Of a stretch of DNA of 64,000 nucleotides, positions 32,045 to 40,524 are shown piece after piece. The stretch is from Desemzia sp045528445 (GTDB taxonomy: Bacteria > Bacillota > Bacilli > Lactobacillales > Carnobacteriaceae). The translations under genes and the position numbers were made by a program. Under the pieces are notes generated by a model that was given only the letters and a program-made list of their open reading frames with translations, did no database searches and was not told the origin of the DNA. The stretch is from assembly GCF_045528445.1 (NCBI RefSeq), contig NZ_JBGQQU010000013.1, positions 1 through 64,000 of the forward strand, in the 5' to 3' direction. How positions within the stretch are numbered: position 1 is the first letter of the stretch; each line of letters starts with the position of its first letter.

Positions 32045-32692
32045 CTATCTAATAGGTCTTTTACTTCTTGGTTTATCAAGTATTTCTTTGTAAACCACCG
32101 CCTGAACGATATTTTTTTGCAAATGAGTTTTACCTATTTTAAGACTAGGTGCATATGCATCGCGCGAGACAGCTGTTTTTTTTAGTGATTTCTGCTTTGT
32201 GGTATGACCTTCAGGATGAAATTCAGTACCTTCGTAACTGGATGATCCTTCAAGACCTCTAGTACCTTCTAAACTGCCCATACCTTCCGAACTTCCAGAA
32301 CCTTCGCGGCTATAATCACGTTGCCGTTTAGTAGCAGAAGGATTTCTTTTAGGATTAGGTTGGTTCACAGTAGTTCTTTTTTGAGTATTGGCTTGTTTCG
32401 AACTGGAAGAATCTAGTTCATTCAATGCTTCTTTAAACTCAGAAGCAAGTTCTCTCCAACTTTGTTGTTTATTTGCATTTCGATTAGCCGAAACTGACCT
32501 ACTTGGAGTTCGAGGAGTGGTCGTTCTTCTGGCAACTTGTTGTTGGTTCCGGTTGCTGCCTGCTCTTGTTATATCTGAGCTTTTCTTTTGCCGAGTGTTT
32601 TTCGGTATCAGCGCACGGATAAAAAATATGAAAATGAATATACCGCTATAAACAAGGAGACCCAACATGATGAGAATGAATATAGAATTCAT
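32045..32692 (-). CDS. Membrane-anchored low-complexity protein of the floA operon
   Basis: This 215-residue protein has one N-terminal helix (FILIMLGLLVYSGIFIFIFFI) followed by a basic, disordered Arg/Gln/Ser/Thr-rich stretch. A short degenerate repeat lies near 130-158 (SEGMGSLEGTRGLEGSSSYEG). A better-conserved C-terminal motif, VQAVVYKEILDKPRSKRP, follows. The start abuts the floA stop, so it is the third gene of the operon. The tail suggests a partner-binding peptide, possibly for FloA or membrane microdomains. Function unknown. Confidence 0.7.
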   Translation of the reverse strand: MNSIFILIMLGLLVYSGIFIFIFFIRALIPKNTRQKKSSDITRAGSNRNQQQVARRTTTPRTPSRSVSANRNANKQQSWRELASEFKEALNELDSSSSKQANTQKRTTVNQPNPKRNPSATKRQRDYSREGSGSSEGMGSLEGTRGLEGSSSYEGTEFHPEGHTTKQKSLKKTAVSRDAYAPSLKIGKTHLQKNIVQAVVYKEILDKPRSKRPIR

Positions 32693-33681
32693 TATTCATC
32701 ACTTTCTCTCTTAGAACTATCTGAAATAGAACTTCTCATATCTGTATCAGCATTGATATTTTTCATGTTGTAGTAATCCATAACGCCAAGATTTCCTGAC
32801 TTCAAAGCATCTGCTAAGGCTAATGGAACTTGAGATTCGGCCTCCACAACTTTAGCGCGCATGCGTTGTGTTTCAGCTTGCATTTCTTGTTCTTCTGCAA
32901 TAGCCATAGAGCGACGTTCTTCTGCTTTAGCTTGAGCAATATTTTTATCTGCTTGGGCTTGTTCTGTTTGCAATTGAGCACCAATGTTACGTCCAACATC
33001 AACGTCTGCGATATCGATCGATAGAATCTCAAAAGCAGTACCGGAGTCTAAACCTTTACTTAAGATAACTTTTGAAATACCGTCAGGGTTTTCTAGTACG
33101 GCACTGTGATTTATGGAACTACCTACAGTTGTAACGATACCTTCACCAACACGGGCAATAATCGTATCTTCACCGGCACCCCCAACTAACCGTTCGATGT
33201 TAGCACGAACCGTTACTTTAGCTTTTACACGAACTTCGATACCATTTTTAGCTACTGCAGCAATAAATGGAGTTTCAATAACTTTGGGATTTACGCTGAC
33301 TTGAACAGCTTCAAAAACATTACGTCCTGCTAAGTCAATAGCCGCAGCTTGTTCAAATTTTAAAGGAATATTTGCTCTTTCAGCAGCGATCAAAGCGTCA
33401 ATAACTTGGTTGATATCTCCACCAGCTAAATAATGAGCCTCCAAATCATTAATGTTCAATACTAACCCGGCTTTTGTAGCCTTGATCAGCGGGCGAACGA
33501 TATGAGAAGGAGTAACACGTCTCAAACGCATTCCTACAAGAGTTCCAATACCTATTTTAACTCCTGAAAAGTATGCAGTTACCCATAAACCAACGGGTAC
33601 AAATCGTAAAAATAAACTGATAATAACTATTACTATAACCGCAATTATAGCTATACCAATAAAACTACTCGTTTCATTCAT
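32692..33681 (-). CDS. floA: Flotillin-like protein FloA
   Basis: This 329-residue protein has an N-terminal hairpin membrane anchor (about 5-30), then GIGTLVGMRLRRV, an SPFH/PHB-like domain (EVRVKAKVTVRANIERLVGGAGEDTI) and a C-terminal region rich in Ala-Glu heptads (AQADKNIAQAKAEERRSMAIAEE). FloA organises functional membrane microdomains and protein turnover. An 8-base overlap with the nfeD stop indicates coupling. The length and order nfeD-floA-small gene match the conserved yqeZ-yqfA-yqfB locus of Firmicutes. Confidence 0.94.
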   Translation of the reverse strand: MNETSSFIGIAIIAVIVIVIISLFLRFVPVGLWVTAYFSGVKIGIGTLVGMRLRRVTPSHIVRPLIKATKAGLVLNINDLEAHYLAGGDINQVIDALIAAERANIPLKFEQAAAIDLAGRNVFEAVQVSVNPKVIETPFIAAVAKNGIEVRVKAKVTVRANIERLVGGAGEDTIIARVGEGIVTTVGSSINHSAVLENPDGISKVILSKGLDSGTAFEILSIDIADVDVGRNIGAQLQTEQAQADKNIAQAKAEERRSMAIAEEQEMQAETQRMRAKVVEAESQVPLALADALKSGNLGVMDYYNMKNINADTDMRSSISDSSKRESDE

Positions 33682-34285
33682 TTTCTACCACTCTCCTAAC
33701 TATAATTTTAGAACCTTCCACTTTAATAACTTCTACTAGAACATTTTCTTCAATTCTTTCATTTTGACTCAATACATCTAAAGTAATTTCCTCAAATAAA
33801 GCTTTTCCAGTGGGTCTTAAAGCAGTAAGTGTTTTACCGGTTTGTCCAAGTAAAGAAGAATAATCAATACTACTCAAAAAACCTCTCTCGGAAGTTAAGT
33901 CATTATTTAAAACCAACTTACTGAAATTATCAAAAGAATAGCCTTTCTTGGCCAATACAATCACTAAGCCAACGGATAAGAGAACAGCGATACTTAAATC
34001 TCGAATAGCTTGACCAAGATCTCCTAATGTTTGATACAAACCAAAAATAATCAACAGGATTCCTATAATACCCGCTATTCCAAAATCCGGTATAAAAACC
34101 TCAAAGGTTAATAGAGATATACCTAAAATAAAAATGATAATTGTGTACCATTCATCATTCTCATTCATAAAGAAATAAGCAGCAAAACTTAGCAGCGAGA
34201 TAGCTCCACCTAGAGTTGAACGAGGGGTTATTGCTGCAATAACTAAGCCAAGAAATCCAATTGAAAGAAGTGCAATGTTTAACAT
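33674..34285 (-). CDS. NfeD-family membrane protein, short form
   Basis: This 203-residue protein has four or five membrane helices in the first 110 residues and a C-terminal OB-fold NfeD domain (LLGQTGKTLTALRPTGKALFE, ILVEVIKVEGSKIIVRRV type). The N-terminal ClpP-like serine protease domain of long NfeD/YqeZ proteins is absent, so this is the short NfeD1b-like form. It is known to be paired with flotillins and is first in the floA operon here. ATG 34285 follows AAGGAGG. It is divergent from glgB across 349 bases of AT-rich DNA, in which I see only a weak dyad (AATAATCAT...ATGATTATT, 34341-34387). Confidence 0.9.
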   Translation of the reverse strand: MLNIALLSIGFLGLVIAAITPRSTLGGAISLLSFAAYFFMNENDEWYTIIIFILGISLLTFEVFIPDFGIAGIIGILLIIFGLYQTLGDLGQAIRDLSIAVLLSVGLVIVLAKKGYSFDNFSKLVLNNDLTSERGFLSSIDYSSLLGQTGKTLTALRPTGKALFEEITLDVLSQNERIEENVLVEVIKVEGSKIIVRRVVENE

Positions 34286-34634
34286 AGATTTACCTCCTTT
34301 CGTAATGAGTTATTTTTCAAAACTAAGTGTTTCAAACAAAAATAATCATGAAAAAAGTTTATTAAAGAAAGTGTTCTTATGATTATTTTACCATTAAAGT
34401 ATTCTAATAGACACCATTTAGACAAAAAGAATAAAAGAAAGTAAAAAAAGTTAAAAAGAATTATTTAAAAAGAAAAGGGTCTTTAAAAGCATTTTTAAAA
34501 ACGAAATGGTATAGTTTGAATAAGATGAAAAGATCAAAAAAAAGTGGGTTTGTATTAAAAAAAGATGTCAAAAATTAGAATTCAATGATAAAATAAAACG
34601 AATAATTGTTTTTAACTAGAATGAGGTGGAGGAA

Positions 34635-36560
34635 ATGGAAAAACAAATCATTAATTCATTCAACATGAAAAAATTTGAAGAAATGAGTTATCTGTTTAAT
34701 ACAGGGAATTATTATGACTGCTATTTAACTTTAGGAAGTCATAAAGAAGTTCAAAATGGAAAAGAGGGGTTTCGCTTTACTGTGTGGGCGCCCCATGCTG
34801 AGGCAGTTTCTTTAGTCAGTGATTGTACTGACTGGTTTGAAGGGAAAAGAATGGAAAAAGTAGGTCACACAGAAATGTGGTCTGTTTTTTGTGATAGCGC
34901 TAAGGAAGGACAACCCTACAAATACCGTATCCAACACCAAGATGGAACCGTCAAACTAAAAATCGATCCCCAAGCTCTTGAATACGAAGTACGGCCAAAA
35001 GATGCTTCAGTCATCAAAGAACTGCCACAGAAAAAATGGCGTGATGGGCTTTGGATGGCATCCAAAAAAAGATTCCCTGTTTACGAACGTCCATTGAATA
35101 TTTACGAAGTACATATGAGCTCTTGGAAACGCCATGAGGATGGAACTTGGTATAGTATTCCAGAATTACAAAGGGAGCTTATTCCTTACGTAAAAGAGAT
35201 GGGCTATACACATATTGAATTTTTACCTCTTATGGAGCACCCTCTTGACGCTTCTTGGGGGTACCAAGCGACCGGCTATTTTGCCCTTTCTTCAAAATTT
35301 GGAACATTAGAAGACATGCAAGATTTTGTTGAAGCTGCTCACTTAGCCAATATTGGTGTTCTTATGGATTGGGTACCGAGTCATTACAATAAAAATGATT
35401 ATGGCATGGCTTATTTTGATGGCACACCGCAATATGAATATCAAAATTACCATCAAGCTCAAAACTACCGTTGGGGAACGTTGAACTTCGATTTGGGAAA
35501 ACCACAAATCCATAGTTTCTTGATTTCAAATGCTTTGTTCTGGATTGAGCAACTTCATCTAGATGGACTACGAGTGGATGCTGTTTCCAACATGTTGTAC
35601 TTGGATTACGATGAAGGAGAATGGATACCCAATGATGACGGAAGCAACCACAATCGAGAAGGCGTAAAATTTCTCCAAAAAATGAATACAGTTATCTTTG
35701 AACGTCATCCAGAAACATTAATGATTGCGGAAGAAAGTACTGCCTGGTCAAAAGTAACTAAACCTGTGGAGCAAGGTGGTTTAGGGTTTAATTACAAATG
35801 GAATATGGGCTGGATGAATGATACATTGAGATTTTTTGAAATGAATCCTGCACTTCGGAAACAGCATTTTAATTTACTGACATTTTCGTTTATGTACATG
35901 TTCAATGAGAATTATGTATTGCCTTTTTCACATGACGAAGTAGTTCATGGTAAAAAGTCATTGATGCACAAAATGTTTGGAGATCGGTACAATCAATTTG
36001 CCGGTCTTCGAACGTTGGAAGCTTTTCGGATGACACACCCAGGTAAAAAATTAGGGTTTATGGGAAATGAGTATGGTCAGTTCCTTGAATGGAAGTTTGA
36101 TTCCAGCCTTGAATGGAACAGTTTGGATGACGCAGCGAACAATAAACATCTACAATTTAGCCGAACGTTAAATCAGATCTACAAAGAGAACAAAGCTTTA
36201 TGGGAATTAGATCATGATCCTAAAGGAATAGAAATTTTAGACGCCGATAATGCTTCGGAATCGATTATGACTTACATTCGAAAAGGAAAAAAACCGCGAG
36301 ATTTTCTTATTATAATATGCAATTTTGTACCTGTGGAACGGCAAAATTATCGAGTGGGAGTTCCGTTTGAAGGGCAATACGAAGAGCTGTTAAATACAGA
36401 AATGGAAGAGCTTGGGGGTACTTGGACCGAAACACAGGGAACATTAAAAACAGAGAAAAAACCCCATAATAATCAGGAATACTCTATTAATTTGATTGTT
36501 CCAGCTATGAGTGTGATTATTTTAAAGCCTAAAAGAATTTTTAAAGTACCAAAAGTATAA
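34635..36560 (+). CDS. glgB: 1,4-alpha-glucan branching enzyme
   Basis: This 641-residue GH13 enzyme forms the alpha-1,6 branches of glycogen. The N-terminal CBM48 module (FTVWAPHAEAVSLVSDCTDW, KYRIQHQDG) leads into the barrel with YTHIEFLPLMEHPLDASWGYQ and VLMDWVPSHY. The nucleophile D315 is in GLRVDAVSNMLY, the acid/base Glu in IAEEST (366/367), and the His-Asp pair in PFSHDEVVHGKKSL. I take ATG 34635 after GAGGTGGAGG; an in-frame GTG at 34626 overlaps that site. First gene of glgBCDAP. Confidence 0.95.
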   Translation: MEKQIINSFNMKKFEEMSYLFNTGNYYDCYLTLGSHKEVQNGKEGFRFTVWAPHAEAVSLVSDCTDWFEGKRMEKVGHTEMWSVFCDSAKEGQPYKYRIQHQDGTVKLKIDPQALEYEVRPKDASVIKELPQKKWRDGLWMASKKRFPVYERPLNIYEVHMSSWKRHEDGTWYSIPELQRELIPYVKEMGYTHIEFLPLMEHPLDASWGYQATGYFALSSKFGTLEDMQDFVEAAHLANIGVLMDWVPSHYNKNDYGMAYFDGTPQYEYQNYHQAQNYRWGTLNFDLGKPQIHSFLISNALFWIEQLHLDGLRVDAVSNMLYLDYDEGEWIPNDDGSNHNREGVKFLQKMNTVIFERHPETLMIAEESTAWSKVTKPVEQGGLGFNYKWNMGWMNDTLRFFEMNPALRKQHFNLLTFSFMYMFNENYVLPFSHDEVVHGKKSLMHKMFGDRYNQFAGLRTLEAFRMTHPGKKLGFMGNEYGQFLEWKFDSSLEWNSLDDAANNKHLQFSRTLNQIYKENKALWELDHDPKGIEILDADNASESIMTYIRKGKKPRDFLIIICNFVPVERQNYRVGVPFEGQYEELLNTEMEELGGTWTETQGTLKTEKKPHNNQEYSINLIVPAMSVIILKPKRIFKVPKV

Positions 36561-36647
36561 ATATTCATTCTAATAGTCAAATTATTTTGTTTTATAGCTG
36601 TTTGAAGTTATTATAAAAAAGAGGAGGGTAGAGGAAGGTTACAGAAA

Positions 36648-36677
36648 TTGTATCTTCCGTATAAAAATGAAAAATGA
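36648..36677 (+). other. Possible leader micro-ORF coupled to glgC
   Basis: The strong site GAGGAGGGTAGAGGAAGG (36621-36638) is too far from the glgC ATG (36667). A TTG at 36648, 9 bases from GGAAGG, would start a 9-codon peptide, MYLPYKNEK, that stops at 36677 across the glgC start. GGAAG and CTTCC also form a small hairpin in the gap. Either coupling or hairpin-mediated bypass could explain glgC initiation. Inference only. Confidence 0.35.
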
Positions 36678-37818
36678 AATAGTCTCTATGATATTAGCTG
36701 GAGGACAAGGATCTCGTTTAGGAAAATTGACTAAAGAAATCGCCAAACCAGCCGTTCCATTTGGTGGGAAATACCGCATCATCGACTTTGCATTGAGCAA
36801 CTGCGCAAACTCAGGAATTAAGAATGTTGGTGTTGTTACTCAATACCAACCGTTGGATTTAAATGCTCATGTAGGTAATGGAGAAGCGTGGGGGCTGAAT
36901 ACTCATAATGGAGGAGCTACCATTCTTCAACCTTATACCAATGTAGATGGAGAAAAATGGTTTAAGGGAACAGCTCATGCTATCTATCAAAACATTGGCT
37001 TTATAGACAGATACGATCCTGAATATTTATTGGTTTTATCTGGAGATCATATTTACAAAATGGATTACCAAAAAATGTTGGATTACCATAAAGAAAAAAA
37101 AGCTGCTTTAACAGTTGGTGTTATTCCTGTTGAGTGGGAAGAAGCTTCTCGATTTGGACTGATGAACACAGATAAGTCAGACAGGATTATTGAATTCCAA
37201 GAAAAACCTGACAATCCAAAAAGCAATCTGGCTTCAATGGGAATCTATATCTTTGATTGGCCTAAATTGAAAAAATATTTAATCGACAACCAAGCTAAAA
37301 ATCGTCAAATGGAAGATTTCGGAATGCATGTTATTCCAGCTTATCTTCGAAATAGTGAAGATATTTATGCCTATGCGTTTAGAGATTATTGGAAAGATGT
37401 TGGAACAATTGAAAGTTTATGGGAAGCAAATATGGAGTTTCTCAACCCCGAACATGCCTTAAACATTCGAGATGAAAACTGGAGGATTTACTCTAATAAT
37501 CCAGATTCTCCACCTCAATTCTTAACTGAAACTTCCAAAGTAACGAATTCAATGATAGTAGACGGCTGCTATATTGCTGGAGAAATAGAACATTCCATTT
37601 TGTCTCACAATGTCAAAGTTGGAAAAGGGTCAGTGATTAAAGACAGTTTTATTATGTCAAACGTAACTATTGGTGAAAATGTAGTCATTGATCATGCGAT
37701 CATTGGTGAAAATGCCAAAGTACACGATGGCGGAAAATTGATTGGTAAGGATAAAGATATAGCTGTGTTAGGCTACTCTGAAGAGATTGGAGGACTTAAA
37801 GATGATGAGAAGAAATAG
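36667..37818 (+). CDS. glgC: Glucose-1-phosphate adenylyltransferase, catalytic subunit
   Basis: This 383-residue ADP-glucose pyrophosphorylase makes ADP-glucose from ATP and glucose-1-phosphate, the committed step. The nucleotide loop ILAGGQGSRLGKLTKEIAKPAVPFGG, the catalytic Asp segment VLSGDHIYKMDY, the glucose-1-phosphate site IIEFQEKPDNPK and the C-terminal left-handed beta-helix (SHNVKVGKGSVIKDSFIM) are present. The immediate upstream region lacks a close Shine-Dalgarno site (see the leader feature). The stop overlaps glgD by 17 bases. It works with GlgD as a heterotetramer in Firmicutes. Confidence 0.95.
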   Translation: MKNEIVSMILAGGQGSRLGKLTKEIAKPAVPFGGKYRIIDFALSNCANSGIKNVGVVTQYQPLDLNAHVGNGEAWGLNTHNGGATILQPYTNVDGEKWFKGTAHAIYQNIGFIDRYDPEYLLVLSGDHIYKMDYQKMLDYHKEKKAALTVGVIPVEWEEASRFGLMNTDKSDRIIEFQEKPDNPKSNLASMGIYIFDWPKLKKYLIDNQAKNRQMEDFGMHVIPAYLRNSEDIYAYAFRDYWKDVGTIESLWEANMEFLNPEHALNIRDENWRIYSNNPDSPPQFLTETSKVTNSMIVDGCYIAGEIEHSILSHNVKVGKGSVIKDSFIMSNVTIGENVVIDHAIIGENAKVHDGGKLIGKDKDIAVLGYSEEIGGLKDDEKK

Positions 37819-38971
37819 TTTTTGTGCAATCGTTAATTTAGTTGAAGACGGTAGTAGGTTAAAACCTTTAACGAATAAACGCCCTGTAGCAGCCTTGCCT
37901 TTTGCAAGCAGATACCGCTTAATCGATTTCCCATTTACTGCTTTGCATAATGCAGAAGCTACATCTGCAGCATTATTCATTTCTGGAAGTGGACATTCAC
38001 TATACGATCATATTCGAAGCGGGTTTGAATGGGGTTTAGACTCTACTATTGGCGGAGGAGTATTTACCCACTCTCAAATGGATTTAAAAGAATCTGCGGC
38101 TCTAGAAGGCGATAAATTGACTTATTATGAAGACCAACGAAACTATGTAAAAAAATCCGCAGCTGAGTATGTGGTGATTACCGGCAGTAAAATGTTGTGC
38201 CACATTAATTTACAATCTATTTTACGCTACCATAAAGAAAATTCTGCAGACATGACCGTTGTTTACAAAAATATTCCGGCTGCAGAAGTACCTGTTGATA
38301 CAGACCTGAAAAGTTACTCTCTTAATCCAGATACTGGAGTGATTGAATGCCTTAATTCTGTTAGTGAGATGATGGATAAAGGAAATGAAAAATTAGCTAT
38401 CCAAACAGGTATCACTGTGATGAGTGTAGAAAAATTCTTATACTATTTGGATCTGCTTGAAGAAAGACAAGAAAGACACCATATGGGATTAATGCTGAAC
38501 CTGGCTTTAGAACAAGGCAATAAAGTTTGTGGATTTGAATACACAGGATACTTAAAATATATCGATACTGTGTTGAGCTATTATGAAGCGAGCATGGATA
38601 TGTTGGATGAAGACAACTACAATTCATTATTCTACCGTGATGAACCTGTCATTACACGAGCAAGAAATGGTGCACCAACTTATTATTCTCCTTCTAGCAA
38701 AGTTTCAAATGTTCAAATTGCAACAGACTGTTATATAGATGGTGAAGTGGAAAACACGATCATCTTCCGTAAAGTTCGTATCAAAGAAAATGCGGTAGTA
38801 AAAAACTCGATTATTATGCAAGGCAGTCAAATTGGTGAAGGAGCTCATTTGGAATACGTGATTTTAGATAAAAATGTCACTGTAGCTCCGGGAGTAAAAT
38901 TAATCGGCACACCCGAACAACCTTTAGTAGTAGAAAAAGGCAGTGTACTGACTGAGAAGAAAGGGGCGTAA
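37802..38971 (+). CDS. glgD: Glucose-1-phosphate adenylyltransferase, GlgD (regulatory) subunit
   Basis: This 389-residue paralogue of GlgC keeps the fold, but the nucleotide loop is degenerate (FCAIVNLVEDGSRLKPLTNKRP instead of LAGGxGxRL), as in Firmicutes GlgD, and the catalytic SGDH is replaced by ITGSKML. It stimulates GlgC rather than catalysing well itself. I choose ATG 37802, 8 bases after GGAGG; ATG 37805 is equally possible. It overlaps glgC and is 2 bases from glgA, so translation is coupled. Confidence 0.93.
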   Translation: MMRRNSFCAIVNLVEDGSRLKPLTNKRPVAALPFASRYRLIDFPFTALHNAEATSAALFISGSGHSLYDHIRSGFEWGLDSTIGGGVFTHSQMDLKESAALEGDKLTYYEDQRNYVKKSAAEYVVITGSKMLCHINLQSILRYHKENSADMTVVYKNIPAAEVPVDTDLKSYSLNPDTGVIECLNSVSEMMDKGNEKLAIQTGITVMSVEKFLYYLDLLEERQERHHMGLMLNLALEQGNKVCGFEYTGYLKYIDTVLSYYEASMDMLDEDNYNSLFYRDEPVITRARNGAPTYYSPSSKVSNVQIATDCYIDGEVENTIIFRKVRIKENAVVKNSIIMQGSQIGEGAHLEYVILDKNVTVAPGVKLIGTPEQPLVVEKGSVLTEKKGA

Positions 38972-38973
38972 GC

Positions 38974-40416
38974 ATGAAAGTATTATTTGCCGCTGCTGAA
39001 TGTGCTCCTTTTTATAAAACAGGAGGATTAGGCGATGTTGCAGGTGCTTTGCCTAAAGAGTTGAAAAAAAAAGGAATTGACATACGTGTAGTGCTTCCTT
39101 TTTATACTTCTTTACCGCAGCAATACAAAGATCAATTAGAAGATGTTTGTCAATTCGAAGTAAAGGTAGGCTGGCGGAGTCAATTCTGCGGTATAAAGCA
39201 ATTGGTTAAAGACGAGGTTACTTATTATTTTGTAGATAATCTGTATTACTTTGATCGCCCTGGAATCTATGGTTTTGATGATGATGGAGAACGTTTTGCA
39301 TTCTTCTCTCAAGCTATCCTTGAGATGCTGGAAAAAATCGATTTCATTCCTGATGTGATTCATGTGAACGACTACCACACTGCAATGGTGCCTGTTTTGT
39401 TAAAAGACAAATACAATTGGATCGAAAGATATCAATCCATTAAAACAGTATTAACCATTCACAATTTACAATTCCAAGGTATTTATGACCAAGTAGTTTT
39501 ATCAGATCTATTTGATATTGGCTACAATGCCTTTCATATGAATGGTCTAGAATTCTATGGAAACGTTAATTTCTTAAAAGGCGGTATTTATTACGCTGAC
39601 TTAGTCACTACTGTGAGTCCCAGTTATGCTGATGAAATCCAAACGGAAGAATTCGGTATGGGATTAGATGGTGTTTTAAGAGACAATAAGAGTAAAATCG
39701 TGGGAATCTTAAATGGGATTGACTATGATGTGTTTAACCCTGAAGCAGATGAGCATGTTGCAGAACATTTCTCTGTGGATGATCCAAGTGGAAAAGCTAT
39801 CAACAAAAGTGTATTGCAGGAAAAAGTGGGGTTGCCAGTCAAGAAAGATATTCCTGTAATGGCTATGGTAAGCCGTTTGACGGAGCAAAAAGGCGTTCAT
39901 TTACTCATTGAAAAAATGGATGAATTGATGCAGCGAGAAGTTCAAATCATCCTCTTAGGTACAGGAGAAAGCCATCTTGAAGATGCTTGTAAACATTATA
40001 ATTGGGCCTATCCTGAGAAATTTAAAGCGATCATCGACTTTGACGTTGAATTGGCTCAACTGATCTATGCTGGAAGCGATCTGTTTATTATGCCGTCTGC
40101 TTTCGAGCCGTGTGGACTTTCTCAACTAAATTCTTTGCGTTATGGAACGTTGCCGATCGTCCACGAAACAGGCGGATTAAAAGACACCGTGCAAGCCTAC
40201 AACACATTTACGGGAGAAGGAACTGGATTCAGCTTCTCAGGCTATTCTAGCCAAATCATGTTGGAAACCATTGATCGTGCTTTACAAGTATATTTTGATT
40301 ACCCAGATCAATGGAAAAAATTGGTACGACAAGCTATGAAAAAAGACTTCAGTTGGGAAAAATCTAGTCAATTGTATCAAGACAGTTATGACAGAATTAC
40401 AGATCAAACAAATTAA
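38974..40416 (+). CDS. glgA: Glycogen synthase (ADP-glucose)
   Basis: This 480-residue GT5 enzyme elongates alpha-1,4-glucan from ADP-glucose. The N-terminal motif KTGGLGDVAGALPKEL (K-x-G-G-L) binds the donor, HVNDYHTAMVPVLL and TIHNLQFQG are GT5 hallmarks, and the C-terminal half has VSRLTEQKGVHLL and PSAFEPCGLSQLNSLRYG, with the catalytic E-x7-E motif. The length is typical. ATG 38974 follows AAAGGGG. Fourth gene of the glg operon. Confidence 0.95.
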   Translation: MKVLFAAAECAPFYKTGGLGDVAGALPKELKKKGIDIRVVLPFYTSLPQQYKDQLEDVCQFEVKVGWRSQFCGIKQLVKDEVTYYFVDNLYYFDRPGIYGFDDDGERFAFFSQAILEMLEKIDFIPDVIHVNDYHTAMVPVLLKDKYNWIERYQSIKTVLTIHNLQFQGIYDQVVLSDLFDIGYNAFHMNGLEFYGNVNFLKGGIYYADLVTTVSPSYADEIQTEEFGMGLDGVLRDNKSKIVGILNGIDYDVFNPEADEHVAEHFSVDDPSGKAINKSVLQEKVGLPVKKDIPVMAMVSRLTEQKGVHLLIEKMDELMQREVQIILLGTGESHLEDACKHYNWAYPEKFKAIIDFDVELAQLIYAGSDLFIMPSAFEPCGLSQLNSLRYGTLPIVHETGGLKDTVQAYNTFTGEGTGFSFSGYSSQIMLETIDRALQVYFDYPDQWKKLVRQAMKKDFSWEKSSQLYQDSYDRITDQTN

Positions 40417-40438
40417 ATGAGCAGTATGAAGGATTAAA

Positions 40439-40470
40439 GGGCTAGACCAAATTTTTTTGGCCTGGCCCTT
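40439..40470 (+). other. Hairpin between glgA and glgP
   Basis: GGGC..CCAAA pairs with TTTGG..GCCC (GGGCTAGACCAAA / TTTGGCCTGGCCC, with a bulge). It lacks a U-tail, so it is more likely an mRNA-processing or stability element than a terminator; glgP follows 54 bases on. Confidence 0.5.
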
Positions 40471-40524
40471 GTCGTAAAACGTGCTAAGTACATAGAATGG
40501 TTATACCTATGAGGAGGATTTGGA

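Noticed and set aside
40439..40470. Terminator separating glgP from the glg operon
   Set aside because: The stem is not followed by a U-run, so glgP is more likely still co-transcribed at least in part.
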